Shown in pieces: positions 7,738-15,325 of a stretch of 44,546 nt of DNA. Made by a program: the position numbers and the translations under genes. Each line of letters starts with the position of its first letter. The stretch's first letter is position 1. A model generated the notes under the pieces. The model was not told the origin of the DNA. It did not search any database and saw only the letters and a program-made list of their open reading frames with translations. This stretch comes from Chloroflexota bacterium (GTDB lineage: Bacteria; Chloroflexota; Anaerolineae; Aggregatilineales; Phototrophicaceae): NCBI GenBank assembly GCA_026706455.1, contig JAPOYS010000042.1, forward strand, positions 1-44,546, given 5' to 3'.

Positions 7738-8493
7738 CTAGGTCGCCGCCAAGCCGCCGTCCAACACCAGCGGATGCCCGGTCACAAACGAGGAGGCGTC
7801 GGAGCAGAGCCAGACGACGGCTTCGGCGATTTCCTCCGGCTGACCCAATCGTCCCATCGGGATCGCCCGCTCCATGATTTGCGCCATCAACGGATTGCCC
7901 TGCACTGCGCTGCGCGCCATATCCGTGTCGGTGTAAGCCGGGCAGACGGCGTTGACGCGGATGCCCAGCTTGGCGTATTCGAGAGCGGCAGATTTGGTGA
8001 TGCCGACGACGGCGTGTTTGCTGGCGGTGTAGGCGGCCGCTTTGGGCGCGCCGATCAAGCCGGCGACCGAAGCGATATTGACGATGGAGCCGCCGCCGCG
8101 CTCAAGCATCTCGGCCAACTCGGCTTTCATGCAGCGCCAGACGCCCCGCAGATTGACGGCGAGCACGCGCTCGAACATGGCGTCATCGGCTTCGTGCAGG
8201 CGCTGGTCGAAAGAGCCAGCAATGCCCGCGTTGTTGACGGCCGCGTCGAGCTTGCCAAAAGCCTCAACCGTGGCCGCTACCATCGCGCTGACATCGGCTG
8301 CCTTGGTCACGTCGCAGGTCATGGAGATGGCTTTGCCGCCCGCGTCGATGATTTGCCGCGCCGTCTCTTCGGCGCCGTCGATATCCGAGACGCAGAGCGC
8401 CGCGCCCGCCCGCGCCAAAGCCAGCGCGCTCGCCCGTCCGATGCCCCTTCCCGCGCCGGTCACCAGCGCGACTTTGCCTTCCATTTGCCTCAT
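7738..8493 (-). CDS. SDR family NAD(P)-dependent oxidoreductase
   Basis: 251 residues from the ATG at 8493, preceded by GAGGACG. The classical SDR plan is complete: TGAGRGIG cofactor loop (residues 12-19), CDVT (adenine-ring Asp), NNAG, the catalytic Ser in NIASVAG, and YTASK with the catalytic Tyr and Lys. The closing segment VTGHPLVLDGG is typical of FabG-like SDRs. An acidic residue after strand 2 (SDIDG) suggests NAD preference, by analogy. The substrate is unknown. The gene is monocistronic, divergent from the Rieske gene. Confidence 0.9.
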   Translation of the reverse strand: MRQMEGKVALVTGAGRGIGRASALALARAGAALCVSDIDGAEETARQIIDAGGKAISMTCDVTKAADVSAMVAATVEAFGKLDAAVNNAGIAGSFDQRLHEADDAMFERVLAVNLRGVWRCMKAELAEMLERGGGSIVNIASVAGLIGAPKAAAYTASKHAVVGITKSAALEYAKLGIRVNAVCPAYTDTDMARSAVQGNPLMAQIMERAIPMGRLGQPEEIAEAVVWLCSDASSFVTGHPLVLDGGLAAT

Positions 8494-8555
8494 TACATCG
8501 TCCTCGTCAACATTCAATATGGGTGTCGCTATCCTATCGAAACCGCCGAATATCT

Positions 8556-8620
8556 GTAGGGGCGGCCCTGTGAGGCGCCCGCCAAAACACAAACCGTAGG
8601 GGCGAGACGGTGGCTCGCCC
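8556..8620. repeat. GTAGGGGCG palindrome pair
   Basis: Two units in direct order: GTAGGGGCGGCC ... GGCGCCC at 8556-8580 and GTAGGGGCGAGACGG ... CTCGCCC at 8596-8620. They sit between the divergent SDR and Rieske genes. The second is the reverse complement of the unit starting at 28210, with few changes. Confidence 0.8.
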
Positions 8621-8684
8621 GCGCGCCTGCTTACTGTTCCGCTTCCAAGATGCGACGAAGCGAAGAATCAGAACCGGGCTGTGT

Positions 8685-8690
8685 TATAAT
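8685..8690 (+). promoter_or_regulatory. TATAAT -10 hexamer before the Rieske gene
   Basis: A perfect TATAAT 29 bases before the Rieske start codon. The position 17 bases upstream (GAAGAA) does not resemble a -35 box, so the call rests on the -10 alone. Confidence 0.45.
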
Positions 8691-8719
8691 CCGCGCAGCT
8701 TTAGTCCGGAGAATGCCCC

Positions 8720-9688
8720 ATGATTGACGATCCGATTTTGCTCAACGATTGGCACGCCGCGCTGCCGCTGACGCAGCTGGAGGCGAGCAACAACGTGATC
8801 GGCGCCCGCTTATTGGGCGAGGACATCGTCATCTGGAAATCGGGCGACGGCATCCGCGCCTGGAAGGACCTCTGCGTCCATCGCGGCACGCGCCTGTCGC
8901 TGGGCGAGGTGCTGGCCGACCAGACGCTGCAATGCCCCTATCATGGCTGGACCTACGACGCTGCCGGTCAATGCGTGCGCATCCCGGCGCATCCCGAGCA
9001 GAAGCCGCCGACCAAGGCGCGCGCTTTCACGTATCGCGCGACGGTCGCCTATGACTTCGTCTGGGTTTGCCTGGGTGAGCCGGCTTATGACATCGCGCCC
9101 TTTGAAGAATGGGACGATGCCAGCTACCGCAAAATCCTCTGCGGCGCCTATGAATTCGAGGCGGCTGGCCCGCGCATGGTCGAGAACTTCCTCGATGTCG
9201 CCCATTTTCCCTTCGTGCACGAGAATATCCTGGGCACGCAGGAGCGCCCCGAGATCCCGGATTACGAGGTTGTCACCGACGAGCATGGCGTCACCGCCTC
9301 CGATATCCGCGTCTTCCAACCCAATCCCGATGGCAGCCACATTCCCAATTGGGTGAGCTATACCTACAAGGTCCATCGCCCCTTGGTCGCCTATTTCCGC
9401 AAGGAAGCGGAAGAGAAATTCGCCATTCTGCTGATGGTCACGCCGATTGAGGAGGTCAAGTCGCTGATGTGGATGTGGATGGTGATGACCCAGGACGACA
9501 GCGCGGACGACTCGTTGCGCGCCTTCCAGGATGAGATCGCGTATCAGGACCTGCCCATCGTGCAGTCGCAGCGGCCCGAGCTGCTGCCGCTCGACTTGCA
9601 GTCGGAGCTGCACCTGCGCAGCGACAAGACGGCCATCGCCTACCGCCGCTGGCTCAACGAGCTCGGCTTGAGCTTCGGCACGAGTTGA
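8720..9688 (+). CDS. Rieske [2Fe-2S] non-heme iron oxygenase, alpha subunit
   Basis: 322 residues. The Rieske centre is C52-x-H54 ... C72-x2-H75 (CVHRG and CPYHGW). The mononuclear iron site has N156, D159, H162 and H167 in ENFLDVAHFPFVHE, the pattern of aromatic-ring-hydroxylating and O-demethylating oxygenases (VanA/PaO-like). Such enzymes need a reductase, not encoded nearby, and hydroxylate or demethylate aromatic or related substrates. Start ATG 8720 has GGAG 9 bases upstream; an ATG at 8713 is out of frame. After it, 9689-9867 contains no gene or clear signal. Confidence 0.9.
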   Translation: MIDDPILLNDWHAALPLTQLEASNNVIGARLLGEDIVIWKSGDGIRAWKDLCVHRGTRLSLGEVLADQTLQCPYHGWTYDAAGQCVRIPAHPEQKPPTKARAFTYRATVAYDFVWVCLGEPAYDIAPFEEWDDASYRKILCGAYEFEAAGPRMVENFLDVAHFPFVHENILGTQERPEIPDYEVVTDEHGVTASDIRVFQPNPDGSHIPNWVSYTYKVHRPLVAYFRKEAEEKFAILLMVTPIEEVKSLMWMWMVMTQDDSADDSLRAFQDEIAYQDLPIVQSQRPELLPLDLQSELHLRSDKTAIAYRRWLNELGLSFGTS

Positions 9689-9867
9689 GCTTGCGGCACA
9701 ACCTATAGTCCAGGCTTTGCGTATTCAAATATGAAATCAAACGGAAGCAATCTTCTTTAGCTTGTCACAATCGTTAATACTGGTAGCGTAGGCTAATGCC
9801 GGTTTCGGCTATCGCTGCGCATCATCAGGCGACGGCGGCTAAGCCAAGGAACACAACTGGGGAATAA

Positions 9868-10623
9868 ATGGCCGACGGGCAACGATCCATTGAGGCGGAG
9901 CTGATACGATACCGCATTGAGAAGCGGATGGCGGGACGGCGCGACTTGCTGCTCCACTTCCTCGCTTACATAGGCGTCGCCCTGTTATTTCCTTTGCATG
10001 TCAATTGGTTTACAAGCCCGGTAGACTATTATTTTGTGGGCGGCTTGTGGACAATTCCGCTGGCGCTTCATGCCTTGCGTTACTACTATTGCTGTTGCGG
10101 ACGGGGACTCGCTGGGCGGGCGGACGAAATCGAGCGCGCCATCGACGAGCAGCGGGGCAGGACGGCGCTGGACGAAGACGAAGAGCTGCTGATTGAGGAG
10201 CGCGTCTCGAAGCGCGTTACGGCTCGGCGCCTTATCGTCGCGCATGCTCTGTTTTCGTTGATGTTCCTCGCCGTATACTTGCCTTACGCCTTTCACTATC
10301 TTGGTCTTGTGCCGGACGATGTGCCAGGATATTTGACGGCGGTATTCGGTGGCTTTGGGCTGGTCTTCGTGCTTCATTTGACTCGCTTCTTCTTCGTGCA
10401 TGGCCGTACGCCAGTCGGCCGCGCATTGCAGATCGACGCAGAGATTGAGCGAGTGTGGCATCAATCGCGCGAGCAGGGGCGGCTGGCGATTCACGAGTTG
10501 GAAGAGGAACGGGCCGCGCTTGATCTGGGGGAAGTGCGAGGCCGGCGGCTGCGCTTGACCGCGGATGGTGAATTTGGCGAAGAGGTCGATGCCAGTTCGG
10601 CCAAGGTAGTTGGAGCAAATTGA
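9868..10623 (+). CDS. protein with two 2TM domains (first of three)
   Basis: 251 residues with two copies of a module: a basic amphipathic entry helix, two membrane helices and an arginine-rich exit. Module 1 spans about 8-95 (hydrophobic stretches near 32-50 and 60-75) and module 2 about 115-200. This matches the small 2TM domain family, often found next to sensor or stress genes, function unknown. The start has GGGGA upstream. It heads a run of three such genes (spacing 15 bases, then an overlap), probably one operon. A C-terminal RRLRLTADGEFGEE-like tail recurs in the third protein as HVRLTDDGELADF. Confidence 0.75.
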   Translation: MADGQRSIEAELIRYRIEKRMAGRRDLLLHFLAYIGVALLFPLHVNWFTSPVDYYFVGGLWTIPLALHALRYYYCCCGRGLAGRADEIERAIDEQRGRTALDEDEELLIEERVSKRVTARRLIVAHALFSLMFLAVYLPYAFHYLGLVPDDVPGYLTAVFGGFGLVFVLHLTRFFFVHGRTPVGRALQIDAEIERVWHQSREQGRLAIHELEEERAALDLGEVRGRRLRLTADGEFGEEVDASSAKVVGAN

Positions 10624-10638
10624 TCGAAGAGCTGTGAG

Positions 10639-11403
10639 ATGAAACTCAAATTCAAGCCTTTGGCCAAAGCGGATATCCGCGAGCGAGTGGAGCGGAAGTT
10701 CCGCGCGCGCGGCAGCCTGCGATTCCATCTGCTCCTTGTATTCGGCGCATTGCTGATCCTGCTCTACAATGCCTTCGACTCTTGGGTAATGTGGGGCGAA
10801 CTTCAAGGCTTTTCCACCGCGTTCTATCGATATCGAGACAGCGTGACGGCGCTGTGCTTGCTGAGTACGACGGCCGCGCTGCAGGTCATCCACTTTTATT
10901 TTCGGCACGGGCGCGGCCGCGAGCGGCACGAAGAGGAAACCGACCGGCGCATAGAGGCGCAGCGGCGCGGCGCGGCGGCCGAAGACGCGGAAGAACAGGA
11001 AGAGTTGGTTCGTACCCAGATGGCGGACAAGCTCAAAAACAGCCGCCTCGTCTTGTGGCATCTTGCGCTCTTTCTTGGCCTTATGAGTTTGCTGGTCTTT
11101 GTGCATCCAATGAACACGAGAGCCTTTTATCGGCCCGATCCAGACATCTGGCGGGGTCCCCTGATTCTTGCCAGCATTTGGGGGATCGGGCTGGGCGCGC
11201 ATATTCTGCGGTATTTCTTCGCCCATGGCGGCCGATGGGAAAAGCGACAGGCGAAACTTGATCAACTGGTTGAACGCGAATTGCGCCGCGACCGACAGCG
11301 CCGATCAACCGTTGCGAAGTCTCGTGTTGACGCAGGCGTGATCAGCCACGAGGTAATTGAATGCGCCGGTCTGCAAAGGGACGCCCGATCGGAGCAGGCG
11401 TGA
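10639..11403 (+). CDS. protein with two 2TM domains (second of three)
   Basis: 254 residues, again two 2TM modules (about 12-95 and 125-220) separated by an acidic, arginine/glutamate-rich linker. Helix pairs end in FYFRHGRG and YFFAHGGR, which parallel the RFFFVHGR of the first protein and the DYYHKHGG of the third. Its stop codon overlaps the next start (TGATG), so it is translationally coupled. Function unknown; the repeated arrangement suggests the three proteins form a membrane assembly, which is inference. Confidence 0.75.
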   Translation: MKLKFKPLAKADIRERVERKFRARGSLRFHLLLVFGALLILLYNAFDSWVMWGELQGFSTAFYRYRDSVTALCLLSTTAALQVIHFYFRHGRGRERHEEETDRRIEAQRRGAAAEDAEEQEELVRTQMADKLKNSRLVLWHLALFLGLMSLLVFVHPMNTRAFYRPDPDIWRGPLILASIWGIGLGAHILRYFFAHGGRWEKRQAKLDQLVERELRRDRQRRSTVAKSRVDAGVISHEVIECAGLQRDARSEQA

Positions 11404-11870
11404 TGAAACGCAAGAACCCATCGCAGCTGGAGACCGAAATCCGCCGGCGCGTGGAAGCTAAGTATGAAGAGCGCAACGGCCTCCTTATCCACGGCCTCAG
11501 CTATGCCGGCGTCAACGTCCTCGTCTGGGCGATCTGGCTCCTGACCACCGGCGGATTCCCTTGGCCCCTGTTCGTCACAATCTTTTGGGGCATCGGCATG
11601 GCCGGGCATCTGCTTGATTATTATCACAAACACGGGGGTGGCGCGCAGAAGCGCGAAGAGCGGATTCAGGAGGAAGTGCTGCGTCAAATGGAACGGTTTG
11701 AAGAACGGGAGGCAAGACTGCGCGTCGAAGATGATGAGATAGAGCGCGCCGATGTCTATGCGCTCGATGACGTTGACGCGCGCCACGTGCGGTTGACGGA
11801 CGATGGCGAGCTGGCCGATTTCGAGACTTTGCCCGAACGCGATGCGATGGAGCAGGGGCGAAGAGGCTAG
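11403..11870 (+). CDS. single 2TM-domain protein (third of three)
   Basis: 155 residues from the ATG at 11403, which overlaps the previous stop; the frame is open back to 11361 but without support. One 2TM module (about 10-80: HGLSYAGVNVLVWAIWLLTT and FVTIFWGIGMAGHLLDYY) is followed by an acidic helical tail. It is the shortest of the three and lacks a second module. Confidence 0.75.
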   Translation: MKRKNPSQLETEIRRRVEAKYEERNGLLIHGLSYAGVNVLVWAIWLLTTGGFPWPLFVTIFWGIGMAGHLLDYYHKHGGGAQKREERIQEEVLRQMERFEEREARLRVEDDEIERADVYALDDVDARHVRLTDDGELADFETLPERDAMEQGRRG

Positions 11871-12065
11871 TTCAGCGGCGCCTAACCCCCTCGCCCCCCA
11901 TCGCAATGGGGGATGACAGTTGAGCCGGAGGGCATTTCTCTTGACGACTCGCCCCGGTGACTATCCCTTGTGGAGACTGGCATACATGGTGTTAGAATAG
12001 TAGAGACTTGGAATGGGCGGTTTCGCCGCCCTCCGTGAGCGGGGAGGCTCGCAAACGATAGAACC
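11871..12065 (+). other. spacer with hairpin GGGCGG-TTTCG-CCGCCC
   Basis: Between the 2TM operon and the paralogous pair. A GC hairpin at 12015-12031 (6-bp arms, 5-base loop) is not followed by a T run, so it is not a standard terminator. TAGAAT at 11993-11998 with TTGTGG 19 bases upstream could be a weak promoter for the next gene. Confidence 0.3.
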
Positions 12066-12896
12066 ATGATTCGCTTGAAACGACGCAATACCGCCTGGCT
12101 GGTCGCCATGGCATTGCTGATTGGCTTCGCCCTGCTGGCGGCGCCGGTTTCGGCAGCTGTGCAATTGTCTTTGATCGGCGCGTTGGCGGTCGCCGTGATC
12201 GCATCCATGATCGAGCTAGGTCCGGAACGCGCCAGCCTGCTGGACGTGCTGCATCGGGCGCCGGTGCAGCGCCGCATCACGCCGCAGGCGCGCGAAGCAT
12301 CGGAGCGGGCGGCCGCGCGCGCCGGCTACTTCAACCGCAACGGCATCGTCATGTTGGATATCGGTTTGATCGCCATGCAGACCGGCGTCGAAGGCTTGGC
12401 GATGCGCCGCACGCGCAACATCTCCAAAGACGACGATGGCGTGCGGCCCTTCATCACGCTGCATGTCACGCCGGAGGAGGCCGAGCGGCAGGCGCTGATC
12501 CGCTACGAGATTTACAATCACCTGGGCGAAGAGCAATACGTGCACGAGATGAAGACTTTCCTGCGCGAGGGCGAGTTGAGCCTATTGGCCGATCATCATC
12601 TGCCGCTGGCCGGCAATACCAGCGTCGATGGCAACGGCGATTGGGACTTGCGCGTCTATGTCGATAACAGCCTGATTGGCATGCACAATCTGATGCTGTC
12701 GCCATCGGTGCGCGAGCGCCGCCGTCGGCTCAGCAGCGAGGCCGAAATCGACGCCTCGCTGCAGGACCGCCGCCGCAACCTGCAAGACGCCGTCATCGTC
12801 GAAGAAATGGAACAGCCGCAGTCGACGCAGCTCAAGGACTTGCTGCGGCAGACGAGTTCCTCCGGTCGCTCCGCGGGCGCGCCCGGGCGCCGCTAA
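12066..12896 (+). CDS. membrane-anchored protein of unknown function, paralogue A
   Basis: 276 residues. Two membrane segments near the N terminus (about 12-31 and 33-48) precede a cytoplasmic or extracellular beta-rich domain (about 90-220) with LDIGLIAMQTG, RPFITLHVTP and DWDLRVYVDNSLIG. The C-terminal 50 residues are charged and end with the short element QLKDLLRQT. The same order of elements occurs in the next gene, showing they are paralogues. I do not recognise the family. The start ATG at 12066 has no strong Shine-Dalgarno. Confidence 0.7.
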   Translation: MIRLKRRNTAWLVAMALLIGFALLAAPVSAAVQLSLIGALAVAVIASMIELGPERASLLDVLHRAPVQRRITPQAREASERAAARAGYFNRNGIVMLDIGLIAMQTGVEGLAMRRTRNISKDDDGVRPFITLHVTPEEAERQALIRYEIYNHLGEEQYVHEMKTFLREGELSLLADHHLPLAGNTSVDGNGDWDLRVYVDNSLIGMHNLMLSPSVRERRRRLSSEAEIDASLQDRRRNLQDAVIVEEMEQPQSTQLKDLLRQTSSSGRSAGAPGRR

Positions 12897-12910
12897 GCGA
12901 GGCTATTGGC

Positions 12911-13738
12911 ATGTCGGACAATCGCAACACCTGGTTTCTCGCCTTTATCCTGTTGGCGCTGGGGGCGGTGGCGCTCCTGGGCAACAGCTTCCCGGTCATT
13001 CTGGTTCTGCTTGGCCTGCTCTTCCTCGTCCGCCAGTTTGATAACGACAGCTCCAGCAGCGACGTCAGCGCGCAGGCTTACGATTACAGCTACGATTATG
13101 AGGGGCAGCAGGAAGAAGAGGAAGAAGATTACGAATACGAAATCTTTCATCAGCAGCCAGCCAGCGCCGAGCAGCGCGTCTATCGCCACGCCCTCGAATC
13201 AGTGACGCGCGCCGGGCTCGACCCCGATGAGGTGCAGGTGCTCGCCGTCGACATCGGCTTGCTGACCACCAAAGAAGCGACCGAGCCACAGATCTACCGC
13301 ACCTGGTCGCTGCCCGACGACATCGATTACATCCAGCCCTTCGTCCAATTGCGCGTGCCCACCGAAGCCAACGGCAACATTCGCTTCGAGATCATCGACG
13401 CCGTCGGCGACGCCGTCTATATCCACGAGGACAGCTTCAAGCTGACGCGCGGGCGCAATTTCCTGACGCCCAATACGCGCATGCCGCTGCACGATCAAAT
13501 GGAGTTGGATGGCAAGTGGTCGCTGCGGGTCATCGCCGATGGCGTCACCATCGCCGATCACCGCTTTGAATACGCCGAAGCGACCGGCGCCAACATCCGC
13601 CGCCACATCGGCGAGGACGGCGAGATCAACACCGAGATGCGCGCCGTCATGGCTGAGAACCGCGTGCCCAAGATGTCGCTGGACGACCTGCTCGCTTACC
13701 AGGGCGAGGAAGAGGAAGAAGAGCGCCGCGCGCGCTAG
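12911..13738 (+). CDS. membrane-anchored protein of unknown function, paralogue B
   Basis: 275 residues, GAGG about 10 bases before the ATG. One or two membrane segments (about 8-42), a long acidic and tyrosine-rich stretch (about 45-80), then a domain that follows paralogue A: VDIGLLTTKEA, QPFVQLRVPTEANG, KWSLRVIADGVTIADH. It ends with SLDDLLAYQ and a run of glutamates before RRAR. The last 77 coding bases are duplicated at 14667-14743. Probably co-transcribed with paralogue A (14-base gap). The adhesion- or sensor-like layout is only suggestive. Confidence 0.7.
   Translation: MSDNRNTWFLAFILLALGAVALLGNSFPVILVLLGLLFLVRQFDNDSSSSDVSAQAYDYSYDYEGQQEEEEEDYEYEIFHQQPASAEQRVYRHALESVTRAGLDPDEVQVLAVDIGLLTTKEATEPQIYRTWSLPDDIDYIQPFVQLRVPTEANGNIRFEIIDAVGDAVYIHEDSFKLTRGRNFLTPNTRMPLHDQMELDGKWSLRVIADGVTIADHRFEYAEATGANIRRHIGEDGEINTEMRAVMAENRVPKMSLDDLLAYQGEEEEEERRAR
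13655..13731 (+). repeat. 77-bp direct repeat, left copy (3' end of paralogue B)
   Basis: Identical to 14667-14743 except for one base (CTTACC versus CTCACC-type change inside the Ala-Tyr codons). The two copies bracket about 0.9 kb carrying the PIN/antitoxin genes, and both keep the reading frame up to a TAG stop. Confidence 0.93.
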
Positions 13739-13815
13739 TGGGCAGTGGCAATCGCTTTTGGCGCTTCTGCCATGTTCCCTGAACCGCTACGAGCAACACA
13801 GTGATTATCGTTGCG

Positions 13816-14211
13816 CTACCAAATGCGTTGGATTGGGTAGTCGCTGAGCGCAGCGTCGCGAGAAATGATCGTTAAGTCATGGCAAATGGCTTGCGCGATA
13901 AGCATACGGTCGAAGGGATCTCGATGCCCTGATTTCGGAAAGGGAAGCCTGGCCACCATCTCAGCGTGTTCGGCCGTAATTTGCAGCGTGCCAAAGTCAT
14001 TCCTGGCAGTATGAGTTTCGACGAATTGCTGAAGAGGGGCGGGTAGGGCGAGCTTCCGCAAACTGGATTTTATCGCCATCTCCCACATGTTGGCGGCGCT
14101 AAGATAGACTAGGCTCTGTTGATTCTCAATGATGCCTTTCGCTCTTGGGCTGAGGGCGCTGTGGTCGTTGACGAACCAAAGAAAGGCGTGAGTATCGAGC
14201 AGAAAACTCAT
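13816..14211 (-). CDS. PIN-domain ribonuclease toxin (VapC-like)
   Basis: 131 residues with the PIN acidic site: D6 in LLDTHAFLW, E44 in NMWEMAIK, D98 and D101 in RDPFDRMLIAQA, and D119 in ISRDA. This is the subgroup of PIN proteins whose N terminus reads LLDTHxFLW and which are usually paired with Phd/YefM-type antitoxins. The expected activity is Mg-dependent cleavage of RNA, often tRNA or rRNA. Start overlaps the antitoxin stop by 4 bases, which fits coupled translation. Confidence 0.9.
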   Translation of the reverse strand: MSFLLDTHAFLWFVNDHSALSPRAKGIIENQQSLVYLSAANMWEMAIKSSLRKLALPAPLQQFVETHTARNDFGTLQITAEHAEMVARLPFPKSGHRDPFDRMLIAQAICHDLTIISRDAALSDYPIQRIW

Positions 14212-14438
14212 TCCATGTAATCGGCGAAGTCTTCCAGGGGATCATCAAAGTCGTCGGACATCCATACTTGGCCGCGGGCGCTTCCTGCTATGCGCGGTTT
14301 TTTCGCCCGTATCGGAGTCGGCACGAGTTGTACCGCCCAGCCATTTTCCGCCGTGATTACGACCGTCTTTCCTTTGTGCGCGTCCGAAAGCAGTTCGTTC
14401 AGGTTGCTTTGCGCGCTTCTGACGGTGTAGGTTTCCAT
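14208..14438 (-). CDS. Phd/YefM-type antitoxin
   Basis: 76 residues starting METYTVRSAQSNLNELL, the N-terminal DNA-binding signature of the Phd/YefM family, followed by GKTVVITAENGWAVQLVP. The C-terminal acidic part (SDDFDDPLEDFADYME) should wrap the PIN toxin. It has a GGGGAACG ribosome site and its own promoter upstream, and such antitoxins normally repress their own operon. Confidence 0.88.
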   Translation of the reverse strand: METYTVRSAQSNLNELLSDAHKGKTVVITAENGWAVQLVPTPIRAKKPRIAGSARGQVWMSDDFDDPLEDFADYME

Positions 14439-14468
14439 CGTTCGTTCCCCAATACGATGTTCATACTC

Positions 14469-14496
14469 AGTGTAACAGTTCTACTCGGCTAGTCAA
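14469..14496 (-). promoter_or_regulatory. promoter of the antitoxin-toxin operon
   Basis: On the reverse strand TTGACT (14496-14491), 16-base spacer, TACACT (14474-14469). The predicted start near 14462 leaves a 24-base leader before the antitoxin ATG. Confidence 0.6.
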
Positions 14497-14596
14497 TGAC
14501 AGCCGAGAACGGGAGTGTCTATTTTGAGGATATAAGCTGCCTGCGATCTTGTCAAAAATCTCTGCGCCTTCTGTGTTCTCCCTATTTTGGAGCTTT

Positions 14597-14620
14597 GTAG
14601 GGGCGAGCCTTGGCTCGCCC
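14597..14620. repeat. GTAGGGGCGA palindrome
   Basis: GTAGG followed by GGCGAGCC-TT-GGCTCGCC, a near-perfect hairpin. It lies within the segment flanked by the 77-bp direct repeats, in the gene-free stretch 14439-14747. Confidence 0.8.
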
Positions 14621-14666
14621 GTCTCACTCGACGCAGGGACATATCCACCTAGCTAGCCACTCCCCC

Positions 14667-14743
14667 GAGAACCGCGTGCCCAAGATGTCGCTGGACGACC
14701 TGCTCGCCTACCAGGGCGAGGAAGAGGAAGAAGAGCGCCGCGC
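14667..14743 (+). repeat. 77-bp direct repeat, right copy
   Basis: A second copy of the end of paralogue B, again closed by TAG (14744-14746 region) but with the last Arg codon missing. No upstream part of the gene is present, so it is a bare 3' fragment abutting the 3' end of the carbonic anhydrase gene. Confidence 0.93.
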
Positions 14744-14747
14744 CTAG

Positions 14748-15263
14748 CTAGCGCTTTGCTTCCCTAAAAGCGCGCGCCTTTTCCACATATTCCGCCGCCG
14801 TCCGCCGCATCATGGCGATCTCCTCGTCCGTTACGCCCCGAACCAACCGCGCCGGCGAGCCCAGAATCAGCGAGCGCGCGGGGAATTCCTTGCCCTCCGT
14901 CACCAGCGCGCCCGCCCCGACCAGGCAGCTCGCCCCGATGCGCGCGCCGTTCATAACGATGGCGCCCATGCCGATCAAGCTATGTTCGCCGATATGCGCG
15001 CCGTGGACGATGGCGCGGTGGCCCACGGTCACGCCCGCGCCGATGACCAGCGGCAGCCCGGGATCGGCATGGCAGACGGCGCCGTCTTGAATGTTGCTGC
15101 CTGCGCCGATGCGCAGCGATTCGCTATCGCCGCGCAGCACAGCATTGAACCAGACGCTCGCATTCGCGCCCAGCGTGACATCGCCGACGATGACTGCGCC
15201 CCTCGCGATGAAGGCGCTGGGGTGGACTTTATGCGGCTGGAAGGCGGTGTGGCGGGTTTTCAT
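14748..15263 (-). CDS. gamma-carbonic anhydrase family protein
   Basis: 171 residues from the ATG at 15263; a GTG at 15287 in the same frame lies inside a palindromic repeat and is unlikely. The left-handed beta-helix is seen as repeated hexapeptides (VGDVTLGANASVWFNAVLRG, IGAGSNIQDGAVCH, IGAGVTVGHRAIVHGAHIG). The three histidines expected to bind the metal are in VCHAD and GHRAIVHG. Members hydrate CO2 or are inactive scaffolds; this one keeps the ligands. A short C-terminal helix (MMRRTAAEYVEKAR) is typical. Confidence 0.92.
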   Translation of the reverse strand: MKTRHTAFQPHKVHPSAFIARGAVIVGDVTLGANASVWFNAVLRGDSESLRIGAGSNIQDGAVCHADPGLPLVIGAGVTVGHRAIVHGAHIGEHSLIGMGAIVMNGARIGASCLVGAGALVTEGKEFPARSLILGSPARLVRGVTDEEIAMMRRTAAEYVEKARAFREAKR

Positions 15264-15276
15264 TTTGTTGAGTGGT

Positions 15277-15301
15277 GGGCGACTCACCGAGTCGCCCCTA
15301 C
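15277..15301. repeat. GTAGGGGCGA palindrome (reverse orientation)
   Basis: Arms GGGCGACTC and GAGTCGCCC around ACC, ending in CCTAC. It sits directly upstream of the carbonic anhydrase start and 25 bases past the 3' end of the next gene. Confidence 0.8.
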
Positions 15302-15325
15302 ATCCGTCCTTCCGTTGCGCCGCCC

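Noticed and set aside
9985..11265. 426-codon reverse open frame opposite the 2TM genes
   Set aside because: The forward genes have ribosome sites, tight spacing and repeated domains. The reverse frame has none of these.
14597..14620. Intrinsic terminators at the GTAGGGGCGA palindromes
   Set aside because: The hairpins are strong but none is followed by a T run, and they occur in both orientations and between divergent genes. They may affect 3' ends but are not standard terminators.
13655..14743. Insertion sequence with 77-bp terminal repeats
   Set aside because: The repeats are direct copies of coding sequence rather than inverted ends, and no transposase or integrase lies between them.
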